NCBI GenBank assembly: GCA_024364735.1
Contig: JAGFNQ010000726.1
Location: forward strand, 104,939 to 168,938
Length of the DNA stretch: 64,000 nt
Direction: 5' to 3'
From: Boesenbergia rotunda
Taxonomy: Eukaryota > Streptophyta > Magnoliopsida > Zingiberales > Zingiberaceae
Part shown: piece by piece, positions 1-10,514 of the stretch
How positions within the stretch are numbered: the stretch's first letter is position 1
Layout: every line of letters starts with the position of its first letter
The notes under the pieces: generated by a model
Told to the model about the DNA's origin: nothing
Database searches by the model: none
The model's input: only the letters and a program-made list of their open reading frames with translations
Made by a program: the position numbers and the translations under genes

Positions 1-95
1 GGATCGTTATTTGAGGCGAATGCAACTTGGACTCTGCTTCCCCGAGGTGATCTCAGGATCTTCTAGCCCGGGCTATCGCGGGCGCTCTACTTCCC
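1..95. other. GC-rich flank left of hAT element
   Basis: No gene is visible. The stretch consists of short CTTCCCCGAGGTGATCTC-like GC-rich pieces that resume at 4205 after the hAT element, where a closely similar piece (CGAAGTGATCTCGGGACC) follows. Bases 88-95 (TACTTCCC) are the left target-site copy of the hAT insertion. Removing the element gives one continuous repetitive sequence of unknown family. Confidence 0.6.
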
Positions 96-175
96 CAGCC
101 CCGGTCCTTCGACTCGAGAGGCCCTGGGCGAAATAATAATATGAGATCTCAAATAAATTTTCAATAATATATAAT

Positions 176-2654
176 TCATCTAAAACAACTTCTTCTAGCA
201 TTTTTATTTGCAAAATCTTCTATAATATTATCAGTTTCAAGATTTTCCAAAATATCTTTCTCAATACATAAAATTGCCAATCCATTTAATCTTTCTTGCG
301 ACATTGACGATCTCATATATGTTTTTAATAATTTTAATTTTGAAAAACTTCTTTCAGCTGATGCTACTGTAACAGGCATAGTCAACAAGATTCTATAAGC
401 AATTGCCACATTTGGATAACAAGCTACACTTTGAACAAATTCAAGAATATCAACCGCAGACATTATCATATTTGGTAAAGTCATTTTTAATATTTTTAAT
501 TCAGTAAATAAATCATCTAACTCAACATTTGATGAGTCGTCATGAGTTAAAATAGATTTTAAATTGACACAATATTTTCTCAATTCATCATCATCCAAAT
601 TTCTTAATGTTTTTGAATCAAATAAAAAACCAAATATATTTTCAAAAGTTTTCATTTGCTTGAATCTACATTTTAAAGAAGCAATTGCCATGTCTACAAC
701 AACAACAAAATAATCAATTCTAAAGGACTCTTCTAGTGATAGCGAAACTTCATCATCTTCTCTTTCATTAAATTGTTTTTTCCTAAAAAATACGACGTTT
801 TGTTGTAAACATTGGCTCTATGTTCATATCTAATGCAAGACTCTTAGCAATAGTCAAACTTGCAGCAAAACCATCATTCCTATACTTTTCAAAAAATGAG
901 ATTACACCTTCTAATTGTTTCATGGCAGAGTCGATGCACATAGATTTCGATTGTAATTTTTTACTCACCATATTTATAGCAAATAAGATATCATACCAAA
1001 TGACCATACTAAGTAAAAATTCAAATTTTTCGATTGAATTAGCTAAACTTTCAGCTTCACTTATTGATTTTGCATCATCACAAATATTACTTAATTCAAG
1101 TAAAGCTGCTCTCACTTCCACAATTTGAAATCTAATAGCTTGAACACTTTTAATACGACTTTCCCAACGAGTATTCGACAAAGATTTAACGGTTAATCCC
1201 TTCACATTATTAAGCAAAATTTTCCATCTTTTAGGAGAACTTGAAAATAATGTATATAAGCGTTGCACTATTCCAAAAAAAGAAACAGCTTTAACACAAG
1301 AATGTGTCATATCACTAAGAGTTAGATTAAGACTATGACAAACACATGGCATATACAACGCTCTTGGATTTATTTCAAGTAACCTCTTTTGAACTCCTTG
1401 GTGTTTTCCTTTCATATTGGAACCATTATCATAACCTTGGCCTCTAATATTTTCAATACTAAGATTAAGTGATTTTAACACATTTTGTAATTCGTTAAAA
1501 AGTCCTAAACCAGATGTATCATCTACTTTTAGAAACTCTAAAAAGTACTCCTCTATTTTCACTTTATCACATGACATATTAACACATCGTACTATAAAAG
1601 TCATTTGTTCTGATGACTTATATCTGGGGTACAATCAAGAATTATTGAAAATATTTGGCTTCTTTGATTTTATTAATGATAACACTTTTAACATTATTAG
1701 CTAAAATAGAAATCAACTCATTTTGAATTTATGACCCAAGTAATGATAATGAATTTCGTTACTTTGAATACGCCTAATATGATCTTGCATCACATAATCA
1801 AATTCAGCAATCATTTCAATCAACCCTAAAAAATTTCCATTATTGTCTTGATAAAGTTTTTCATTAGATCCTCGAAAAGCCAAACAACGTTTAGAAAGAC
1901 ATTTTACCGTTGCTAATATTCTTGTTATAACTTGTCTCCAACGCTCTTTTTCTTTGAAAATTTCTCGTTGTAGGTCTTTATCAATTGTTAGATTTTTATC
2001 TAATCGCATTTTTAATTCATTCCAAGTGTTCATATTAGTGATATGTTCAATAGTATTTTCATGTTCTTTAAGCCGTTCACTAAGATGTTTCCAATCTCTA
2101 AATCCATCCTTTGCTAATGAACTTCTATTGTTTTCAGATTTAAACAACTTACAACAAAAGCAATAAACTTTATCCACATATTTACTGTAAACCAACCACT
2201 TTCGGTCTCTTATTTCTCCATTACTTAAATGTCTAGAATAATGAACACAAGAAAAATGCCTAGAAGTATCATCCAAAGGATATATAATATTCATTTCTCT
2301 TATAGGCCCTTTTTCAACTAAAATATCACGTGCATTATTATCAAGATTATGCCAATTTCTTGGATCATATATGTCAAGTGAGTTAATAAATTCTTCATCA
2401 ATATCAATATTCTCATTATCTACCCTATTTAAAACATTTTCATGCTCACTCAAATTTTCCCGTTCTTCATTAGCATCGTGAATCTCATTACACTCATCTA
2501 CATCATCCACAGTCATAGTTAAATTTTGTGCATTTTCATGAGAACTTTTAACAAAGAATTTATTAATAGCACCTCTTTGTGATTCAGTCAATTGTTCTAA
2601 TTTTTTTCTTTTTTTCCTTTTCTCACAACCAGAATGATGTTTTTTAGGTAACAT
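176..2654 (-). pseudogene. hAT transposase, ZMYM1-like (TTF-type zinc finger, RNase H fold, hAT dimerisation)
   Basis: Three blocks make up the degraded transposase. Block 1 (2654-1713) starts with a basic N-terminus (KRKKRKK) and contains a TTF/MYM-type zinc finger near CFCCKLF and HENTIEH. Block 2 (1634-783) carries the RNase H-like core, with RGQGYDNGSNMKG, the CHSLNL motif and a conserved NTRWESR. Block 3 (691-176) ends in the hAT C-terminal dimerisation region (SAERSFSKLKLLKTYMRSSM). The order matches plant zinc finger MYM-type 1-like hAT transposases. Frame disruptions lie at about 1610-1730 (several) and about 780, each within conserved sequence, so no full protein can be made. The start at 2654 is chosen because the basic N-terminal block that follows is typical of the family. 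Confidence 0.88.
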
Positions 2655-4195
2655 ATTATAATGTACAAAATCACAACAATTACAAGAAAAAATAGATAAT
2701 TCAAATTATTTCACTAGTAAAGGAATAATAGCACCTGAGATATGATAGTTTTGGAAATGTCCTAGGTTAAGCTAACCACCTCTTCAGACAACACTTGTTA
2801 AAAGAAAATTAAATCATTATCAAATTAAAACTAATTAGTAAAATGATGGTATTAAAAAAAAAGAACAATAGCATATTAGCATACAGAAATAACATATTAG
2901 AAGAGTGGAAAATAAGTAGCCTTACCTATCTACAATCAAGAAAAAAAAATAATGAACTAGCCTTACCTATCTACAGTCAAGAAAAAAAAAATCAATGATT
3001 AGTGTCCAAGATTGTGAGAAATACAGCCTAGACTCAACTATCAAAGATCTCAACTTAACAAAGAGCATGATACGAGAATAATACTAATAACCCCTTTGCA
3101 TCACAGTCCACCAAATACCAAGATTATAAACATGAAATGCAAAAAAAATGGGGAGCTAGCAGTTTTAAATGTCGTAGAAATAAGTTAATTCTCATGCAAG
3201 GCAAGTAATGGGCGAGCAAATATAGTCAATCTCATGAAAACCTAAATTCCTATTACTTGTTTCTTCCGAACAAAGCCCAATCATTAAACTATAATTCTAT
3301 AATGTCTTCCGTCATGGCAATTGGGAATATTAATTCAACTAATAGTAACTAGAAAAAACAGAGATGAAACACAAATTATAACTTGAAGACCAACGACAAC
3401 CAAGATACTCAACATAACAATTGTTGGCAAGTACAAAGCCAAAATCCTAAAAGTTCAGTTAAAGCCAGTATAATGCAAATCTTCAAAATGATAAAACACC
3501 TCAGGGATCATTACCAAAATTTGTAGAAGACTGAAGACTCGTAACTTAGCAAATGCGCTGGGAAATTAAAACTGCAAATGGAATAAAATTCTCTTCCAAA
3601 GATCAAATCCAACTAAAATTTTAGAACTCTTGCTCACAATGACAATCAGACAATGGACAACAAAGCAGCAAAGCTCACAAGTCACAAGTCAATGAAAAAT
3701 TGTAATTCTCAGAAGTTCAATGGGCAACTATTTATTATCTATGTGAATATTAAAAAATCATCTCGGAATCTCCACAAATAAGTGAATAACGGTAAAAAAA
3801 ATCTTGAGATGGGAAAGAAATTAATGAGATAACAGCAAAAAAAAAAGCCGTTGAGAGAAGAAGAAGAAGAGACGCGACACGCGAGCATTAGAAAAGGAGA
3901 AGAAAATTATATCTTTGAGCGCTGACTGCTGAGGCGCACGCGCAGGAGCCAGGAGGCAAGCCATGGCACAGGCGTTGAGGAGGAGGAGCACCGAGCACGC
4001 GCAGGAGGGCGGCAGCGGCAGGCGCTGAGGGCGGCGGGCGCGATGCGTGCGATGACTTGCCCTAGACTTTTCTTTCTGCATTTAATAGAAAAGATATATT
4101 AATATAACATATATTAAAAAAAAAAATTTTTGGGCCCCCTCAAAATATGGGCCCAGGGCCATCGCCCAGCTTGGCCCTCCTTCAGGGCCGGCCCT
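2655..4195 (-). other. hAT 5' non-coding region
   Basis: AT-rich sequence upstream of the transposase start, without a convincing coding exon. The outer part (3840-4080) is GC- and GA-rich with short purine repeats and may hold the promoter or a 5' untranslated exon. The outermost 70 bp are rich in GGGCC palindromes next to the terminal repeat. Small open frames here look like composition effects. Confidence 0.5.
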
Positions 4196-4204
4196 GTACT
4201 TCCC

Positions 4205-4430
4205 CGAAGTGATCTCGGGACCTGGCTTCCCAGGGTGATCCCGGGAGGGGTTTTCCGATCTGACCCTCCAGGGCATGTCTCCCGAGAGGGGCCCTGGAGG
4301 CTCTTTTCCCGAAAGTGTCCCGAGAGCTCTAACAGAGGGGTCGCTCAGACTCGTTACATTTTGCCATGCAACTTCTTTATCCCACATGCCCGCCACGGGC
4401 TACTCAGCCCCATCAAACATATTTGGTGAT
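4205..4430. other. GC-rich repetitive flank right of hAT
   Basis: Continuation of the sequence interrupted by the hAT element: degenerate copies of a CCCGGGAG / GTGATC module, then ordinary unique-looking sequence up to the TA microsatellite. Open frames on both strands reflect GC content and have no recognisable domain. Confidence 0.4.
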
Positions 4431-4436
4431 AATATA

Positions 4437-4525
<89 letters not shown>
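4431..4525. repeat. (TA)n microsatellite
   Basis: About 95 bp of nearly pure TA dinucleotide with two small interruptions. Length is probably polymorphic and prone to assembly error. Confidence 0.97.
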
Positions 4526-4528
<3 letters not shown>

Positions 4529-4837
4529 AATTTTTATTATTAAATGAAAAATTAAAATGAAAAGTAACATGCAAAGATCACATCTTCTATGTAACATGCA
4601 AAGATTATATGTCCTATTTGGTTTAGGCGGGAATCGTAAGCTCTCTGTGAATGACACGTCTGCATGCATATTGTAGCAAAAATTATGGTTTATAGATATT
4701 AATAGATAGGTTTGTTATTTAAGAATAAATTAAATATTTAGTTTAATAAGTTTCTTATTGTATTTATTTAATATAGTCGTTGCAATTTTTTCTATTTATT
4801 TTGCAATGAAAATATAATTTAATTTATATTTTATTTT

Positions 4838-5290
4838 TCATCGAAAAATTAGTTACGATTTTACAACGAAAATAAAATTTGTCACATAAATCACCAAACT
4901 CAAATCTACGACGAAAATCATTTTTCATCCTAGAATTGACAACGAATTCCATTTTCGTCGTAGATTTGTAATGAAAATGGATTTGTTGTCAAATCTACAA
5001 CGAATATATTTCATTGTAAACTATAATAAATCTCATTTTTGTCAGAGATTTGCAACGAAAATGAATTCATCTCAAAATCTAGGACGAATCAAATTTCATT
5101 GTCTATCTACACGAACCTCATTTTCGTCATAGATTTGTAACGAAAATGATTTCATCGCTAAATCTGTGATAAATTCAATTTCATTGTAAATCTGTGACGA
5201 AAATTAAATTTGTCACGGATTTACAATGCAGAGTGATTTACAATAATTCGGTGATGAAAATTTTTCATCACCAAATTAGCCTCAAAACGT
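4838..5290. repeat. Subterminal-type repeat region of a decayed CACTA-like element
   Basis: At least ten degenerate copies, in both orientations, of a unit combining ATTTTCGTCGTAGATTTG and its complement (CAAATCTACGACGAAAAT). Alternating inverted copies with a conserved CGACGAAAAT-type core are typical of the subterminal repeats of plant CACTA elements. A CACTA-type coiled-coil fragment lies at 7132-7539 on the minus strand, so this would be the 3' end of that remnant. No intact CACTA terminus was found. Confidence 0.5.
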
Positions 5291-5672
5291 TAATTTTCCC
5301 TCCCAAAATTAGCTCATTTATGCATTTTATCATGTATACATAATACGACAACACATCATATTCACAACATACGCATCCATTTCCAAACATGTTTATACAA
5401 TACACATCCTAATTTTATGATCAGACACATTCGCACACATCCTATTCAACATTCCAAACCAATATAAATAAAGTCTAAACAAACATACAAGAAATCATAC
5501 TAAAACAAATCAAAATAAACATATCAAATCCATACCAGTGATCAAATACAAAAATATCTAACATTCTCCAAGTTCGACAAGTCGGCACATCCCAATGAAA
5601 ATGTCACATACATAAACATATCAAATGATCGTCCTCTTCTTCCTTGGTAGGCACTTCCTTCTCCTTCCATTC
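5291..5672. other. AT-rich remnant sequence, no gene seen
   Basis: Between the subterminal-type repeats and the solo LTR there is AT-rich sequence with no recognised coding content. It probably belongs to the same decayed CACTA remnant, because that remnant seems to resume at 6945. The last five bases (CATTC, 5668-5672) are the left target-site copy of the solo LTR. Confidence 0.4.
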
Positions 5673-6944
5673 TGTTAGTGTCGGAAACATCAAAGTCGAA
5701 CCTATATTTTGATAATGACAAAGGGTTCAAAAGTTAAGGTGTTATTATGATCTAACAATGCTGATTAAGTGTGTAGAAAAGTCCTAGGTATACTAGGCAT
5801 TAAGTCCTAGTTCTATGAATTGGACACTAAGTTCTGCCCGCGGGCTGGACAACTAAGTCCTAACGTAAGGTTAGGCACTAAGACCGGTGAGTGGTGTTGG
5901 GCACTAAGACCTGGTCAAGGACTGGGCACCGAAGACCTGATGAGTGAAGCTGGGCACTAAGACCTGGTTGCGGATTGAGCACGAAGACCTGGTGAGTGAA
6001 GCTGGGCAAAAGTCCAACTAGAGGAGCCGGTTGGCAAAAAGGTAAATTCTCCCGAGAGGAGTAGGTGAGGACGCGTTCCCCGTAGGAGGGAACATTAGGC
6101 ATCGGTTCGACCTAGGGTTCCATTTGGGAAGCCCAAAGTCATAACTAAGACAGCTCAGGCTGTAAATCATGTTCTAATCTTATCATTTGTATGCTTCTTG
6201 TGTCTTTGGAACTAACCCTGATCGCAGGAATAAAGGAAAGGAGATTTCTGCTGCTAGGCGCCTCAATGGAGTGAGACGCCCTAATTGGGCTAGGCGCCTG
6301 TATTGAGACAGGCGCCCCGATGAAGAGTTATTCCAAAGCAAACGAAGCAAACTGCCATGCAAGCCTCTGGACCAAGTCAAGTGAGGCGCCTGTGTTAACA
6401 CAGACACCCCAGACAGCTCAGACGCCCCAGTTGAAGGGATAAGCGCTGGCCAAGTCTGCGGATTGAGGTTCGCGCAGAGGAGGCCACGTGTCAGGCACCC
6501 CCTTCGACACAGGCGCCCCAGCCATGACTATAAAAGGGGGTTCACCCCCAAGGCTTCAACATCAATTGCTTCCAACACTTTTGCTCAAGCGCTACGCTCC
6601 GACAAGCTCCGTACTCGCGACTCAAGCGCCGACGATGACCCGCTGCTCCAAACTTCCAACTACTCCGGTCGTCAGTAAAAGTCATTTTTTTAAGTGCTGT
6701 AATTTCGTTTTAAATTCTATATTTGTACTCTAACTTGTAATCTTTTACGAAAATATAGAATTGCCCATCGTAAATGATCAAGGACTGTGAGCCTTGGAGT
6801 AGGAGCCGACCGCGACTCCGAACCAAGTAAAAATAAACCGTGTTAGCGATTGTGTTTACTATTTTTGCTGCGCATTTACTCTCTTTGTCCGAAAATTTTT
6901 ACGATCAATATTCACCCCCCTTATCGATTCAATCTGATCCCACA
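5673..6944 (+). mobile_element. Solo LTR, Sirevirus-like Ty1/copia family
   Basis: The 1272-bp unit starts TGTTAGTGTCGG and ends GATCCCACA, with CATTC at 5668-5672 and again at 6945-6949. No internal region is attached, so this is a solo LTR left by LTR-LTR recombination. Its first part matches the 3' LTR at 47049 (shared TCGGAA, AAAGTC, ATTTTGATAATG, TCTAACAATGCT), placing it in the same family. It holds a series of GGGCACTAAGACCTGG-like units at 5880-6010, GGCGCC-containing units at 6255-6520 and a TATA box at 6529. Confidence 0.92.
6529..6537 (+). promoter_or_regulatory. TATA box of solo LTR
   Basis: TATAAAAGG lies about 410 bp before the LTR end, just downstream of GGCGCC-rich repeats. 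The same arrangement is seen in the other Sirevirus-like LTRs here. Confidence 0.7.
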
Positions 6945-7131
6945 CATTCTTCTTATTTCCTTCACAAGGTATCATTTTAACCAAAAAGAAAATCCTATAA
7001 ACTAACACAAAACTTAATAGGTAAGACTTACTTCCTCTACATGGATTTTCAAATTCCACCACCGTCCTTGCCTCACCAACCTTGTTGGAAATAAATTAAT
7101 AATATTAATCAAAAATACAAAATTGAAGAGT
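6945..7131. other. CACTA-like remnant sequence resuming after solo LTR
   Basis: No confident gene. The minus strand may hold a decayed piece of the same coding region as 7132-7539, but stops and frame changes prevent assignment. Confidence 0.35.
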
Positions 7132-7539
7132 TCACAAATTCAATAAAATAACAAATGTAAAAAAATAGTAATTTTGAGAAGAATAACATTTATACACAAA
7201 AAAAACATGAAGAACCATAACCACCATTGTTGTCGTCATCGTCCTCGTCGCAACCAACATCACCAAAACCAGGAGGAATCTGATTAGAGCGAAGCCTAAC
7301 TGAAGATGTCGTATTATGAGATCCTGTTGTCGACACATTTCTTTCATTTCCTGATCTCTTTGTAATATTACCTTCTTCAAATTGAAAACCTCTTCAGTTA
7401 AGTTATTTATTTGTGCCCTTACTACTATTGGGATGGAAGAAGATGTACCAACAACTCTATACCAAATTGATAAATATACTTTGTTTAGTCCATTTATGTA
7501 TACTTCCATATTCATATGTTGTATTATGTGGCTCTTCAA
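7132..7539 (-). pseudogene. CACTA second-protein (Ptta/En-Spm TNP1-like) coiled-coil fragment
   Basis: A 135-codon frame whose middle, LTEEVFNLKKVILQRDQEMKE, is an acidic/basic heptad-rich coiled coil like that closing the Ptta/En-Spm plant transposase family. The stretch before it (TSSSIPIVVRAQINNL) also fits that family; the last 50 residues are low-complexity and probably not authentic. No N-terminal half is preserved. With the subterminal-type repeats to the left it suggests a minus-strand CACTA remnant. Alternatively it is just a fortuitous coiled coil; no catalytic motif is present to settle it. Confidence 0.45.
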
Positions 7540-7580
7540 TAATAGATGGAAAGTTAAGCACTCTATACCAAATCAGTTCA

Positions 7581-8516
7581 TGTTAGGATCTGTGCAGGCC
7601 AACTAGAAGAGAGATGAATAACCCTGAAAAAATAAACTAGATCTTTTACAGTTTCTTTAGCAAAGATAATTAATTAGTTGAATAATTAATTAAAACAATT
7701 GAAAACATAAACAACTCTAAAAGAAAAGAGGTTTCAATTTACTTGGTTGCAACCAGGATGGTTGCTAATCCAAGGTAGTGGAAAGACACACTAAAAATGT
7801 CTCCTTCATTGTGGATGAAGAAGTTCTTACAATCTTTGGAAAGCTTAGAACAGAATAAGAAAGTGAATGCACAGTTGTTATTTTTTTCTCTGAGTTCACG
7901 GGTCTATTTATAGCCCTTGGACAAACTTATCGAGATGCTAACGTGGCACTTCACGGGCGCCCAAGTGCAACAAGGGTGCCTTACTCGGTTTAGAGTTTAT
8001 CCACGTTGCAACGGTCGTTAAACGGCTGGAATTTGCTCTTGGGCGCCCGAGTTGCTATCTGACGTTTGTATAGTAGGGCACCCGAGTTTACTCGGGCGCC
8101 TGTATTGCCGACCGCCCGAGTCCACTTGTGCACCTGGTTCGCCTGGTTCTAGGCAACCTTTGGTTGACCAGTCTTCTAGCTCTCCTGGGTATTTTTGATC
8201 ATCCAAAATTAAGCTCACTCGAACCCAACTTTTGACCTTTTCCTCAAGTAGACTTCCTCCCCGACTTCTCATCTCTCGAACATCATGCACGCTCTTTTCG
8301 TCCATCGGTATGCACTTTCACAGTCTTCTCGTCCCTTAAATGCACTGAGCTTGTTGGCTCCCTTCTCGTGTCATCCTTCTCGATCGTCGCGTCTTCCACT
8401 GGACTTCTTGTTCTCCTAAGTTCCTGAACACCTAGACACAAGGCATCAAAAACACACATAACCAAATTTGACTTGGTTGATCACATCAAAACCAATCCGG
8501 AGTACTTGTACTTATA
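7581..8516 (-). mobile_element. Probable solo LTR of a Sirevirus-like copia, minus strand
   Basis: The plus-strand start TGTTAGGATC followed by CTAGAAGAGAGATGAATA parallels the LTR starts at 16969 and 55715, where a similar GGGGTGAATA motif follows. This makes it the 3' end of a minus-strand LTR. It contains GGGCGCCC units at 7957-8110 and a minus-strand TATA box near 7904. GTTCA flanks both proposed ends (7576-7580, 8517-8521), but the distal end would read TA instead of CA, so that boundary is tentative. Confidence 0.55.
7904..7912 (-). promoter_or_regulatory. TATA box of minus-strand LTR
   Basis: Minus strand reads TATAAATAG within GGGCTATAAATAGACC, upstream of the conserved LTR 3' end. 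Confidence 0.6.
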
Positions 8517-8521
8517 GTTCA

Positions 8522-8903
8522 CCTATTAATCTTAATGGCAGAGGTGTCCTTTCAATTTTATTCTTTGTGAATTCATCTTTATTCTTTATGAAATTATGAT
8601 TTAATAGTAAAAATCATCTATGACAATTAAAATAACTCGGCTTCTTCCCATATTCAATCTAGATGACTTTGATCTCTCCATATCTATTAGACATCCTAAG
8701 ATCTCAATGGTATATCATCCTGAAAGCATGCCATAAGCTAGAAAGGCATTTATGGCCTAAAGAAGAGCATCCTTCATTACAAACATCTAATTAGTATAAA
8801 CATCATATACAGGAAAATCTTCATCTCATAGTTGTTTCATCTCTGTAATCAGTGGTTACATATAAAAATCTATTAACTTCTTTGGATTTTGCAGATTAGA
8901 CAC
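8522..8903. other. Unassigned AT-rich interval
   Basis: No open frame, repeat or element end recognised. It may continue the CACTA-like remnant or be other decayed repeat DNA. Confidence 0.4.
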
Positions 8904-9019
8904 TGTTGATGCAGTCTGACCCTGATTGTTATTTTGGTGTTGACACCGATTTTAGTTTAGGTTGATGAGATTACTATGATTAAGTACTGGTCGGGGATTG
9001 GGCTTTGGGTGAATGAAAA

Positions 9020-9480
9020 AGTCCTAGCTTGGAAGGCTAGGTGTGAAAAGTCCTAGCTTGGAGGGCTAGGTATGAAAAGTCCTAGCTTGGAGGGCTAGGT
9101 GTGAAAAGTCTTAGCTTAGAGGACTAGGTGTGAGAAACCCTGGCTTGGAGGGCCAGGTCCTAGCCTGGAGGGCTAGGTGGATGAAATCCTGGCTTGGAGG
9201 GTCCGATCCTAGCCTGGAGGGCTAGACGGATGAAACTCTGGCTTGGAGGGTCAGGTCCTAGCTTGGAGGGCTAGGTTGGATAAAACCCTGGCATGGAGGG
9301 TCAGGTCCTAGCCTGGAGGGCTAGGTGGATGAAATCGTGGCTTGGAGGGTCAGGTCCTAGCCTGGAGGGCTAGACGGATGAAACCCTGGCTTAGAGGGTC
9401 AGGTCCTAGCTTGGAGGGCTAGGTTGGATAAAACCCTGGCATGGAGGGCCAGGTCCTAGCTTGGAGGGCTAGGTTGAAGT
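9020..9480 (+). repeat. Tandem hairpin array 1 (CCTAGC...GCTAGG type)
   Basis: About 16 units, first ~28 bp apart and then as alternating pairs ~49 bp long. A typical unit has stem CCTAGC, loop TTGGAGG and stem GCTAGG. Alternating units use CTGGC with GCCAG or GTCAG around the same loop. The array lies 100-550 bp from the LTR start. Confidence 0.85.
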
Positions 9481-9584
9481 CCCGGTGAATGAGACTAGGC
9501 ATGGAGTCTTGGTCCGGGGACTGAGCACGAGTCAGGGGAGGCTGGGAGCCAATTCTCTTGACTTAGAAGTGGATTTGGCCTTGC

Positions 9585-10240
9585 CTGGATCGGTCTGGTG
9601 ACCGATCAGGGAAGTTGGCACGGAGTTCCCTCATGGATCGATCTAGTGACCGATCCAGAGATGTCTGATTGGTCTGGTGACCGATCAAGGAACATACGGT
9701 GACTTTGGCAAACCTACTGATCGGCTCCTGATCAGTCTGGTGATCGATAAGGGAGCATACAGTGAGTTTGGGAACCTTATTGATCGACTCCTGATCGGTC
9801 TGGTGACTGATCACGGATATTGTTCGGATCGTTCTGGTGAATGATCAAACGTCGCGGACTTCTCACTATAACCGATCAGGTTGGAGCCTGATCGGTCGGA
9901 GGGTGGCCTGATCGGTCACCAGTCTGATCAGGCCACATCCTGATCGGTCTGGGGACCGATCAGGAGGTTTGCGAAGCTGGGAAATCACCCTGCAAAGGGG
10001 TGGATCGGTCTGGTGACCGATCCACGACTTGGGAACGGTCTGTTGATCGATCCAGGAGAAGTCGCGATTTCTGATTACGCGTTGGGGACCGATCAGGTTG
10101 GAACCTGATCGGTCTGGTGACCGATCAGGAGTCCCTCTGATCGGTCCGGTGACCGATCAGGAGTCCCTCTGATCGATCAGGAGTCCCTCTGATCGATCAG
10201 GAGTCCCTCTGATCGGTCCAGTGACCGATCAGCAGCTGAC
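9585..10240 (+). repeat. Tandem hairpin array 2 (TGATCGGTC...GACCGATCA type)
   Basis: More than a dozen palindromes built on stem GATCGGTC, loop TGGT, stem GACCGATC. Flanking bases also pair: some units are CCTGATC with GATCAGG, others GTGGATC with GATCCAC. The last three or four units (10120-10230) are near-identical GAGTCCCTCTGATCG repeats. Confidence 0.85.
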
Positions 10241-10514
10241 AGGTTTAATTCAAAAGCGATGTCAGAGCTCTGATCGTGTTCTGATTACTATTGATACACT
10301 ACCGATACTTGTTCAGAGTCTTCCGATATTTGATCCTCTGCTTGATTTGCTGTGCTAATGATCTGATTTAGTGTACAGATGATAGGAATGAATTCAAACA
10401 CTCAAGGAGGGTCAATGAGAGTCTTTCCTTGGAGCAGGTTTGTCCGTTTTCCATCTCAGGTTGCAACGGATGCTGGTGCTGCTGACTGGGGCTTGGCTGA
10501 GGGAAGCTCAGGGA

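Larger units (their letters stand above)
96..4196 (-). mobile_element. hAT DNA transposon, complete by ends, coding region broken
   Basis: The element is bounded by an exact 8-bp duplication, TACTTCCC at 88-95 and again at 4197-4204, the size expected for hAT elements. The left end reads CAGCCCCGGTCC and the right end, read inward on the minus strand, CAGGGCCGGCCCTG. Both keep the CAG start and a nearby GGGCGA, forming an imperfect terminal inverted repeat about 35 bp long. The transposase gene runs on the minus strand. Length is 4101 bp. The gene is disrupted, so the copy is not autonomous, although the clean duplication suggests it is not extremely old. Class assignment rests on the transposase domains plus the 8-bp duplication. 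Confidence 0.9.
8904..10514 (+). mobile_element. Sirevirus-like LTR, 3' end missing
   Basis: Starts TGTTGATGCAGTCTGACC, the same family as the complete minus-strand LTR at 55715-57706. It carries that family's two hairpin arrays and the region up to GAAGCTCAGGGA, which matches about 56435-56450 read in reverse. The copia LTR beginning at 10515 interrupts it, and the remaining ~0.7 kb is not found on the far side because the copia itself is truncated. No internal region accompanies this copy. Confidence 0.8.

Noticed and set aside
4275..4669. Tyr/Ile repeat frames on both strands
   Set aside because: They translate the TA microsatellite.
7576..8521. GTTCA pair as proof of a solo LTR
   Set aside because: Accepted only as tentative: the proposed right end does not finish in CA and a 5-base match can occur by chance.
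9020..10240. Regularly spaced repeats resembling a CRISPR array
   Set aside because: Plant DNA; units are head-to-tail palindromes with repetitive spacers inside an LTR and there are no cas genes.
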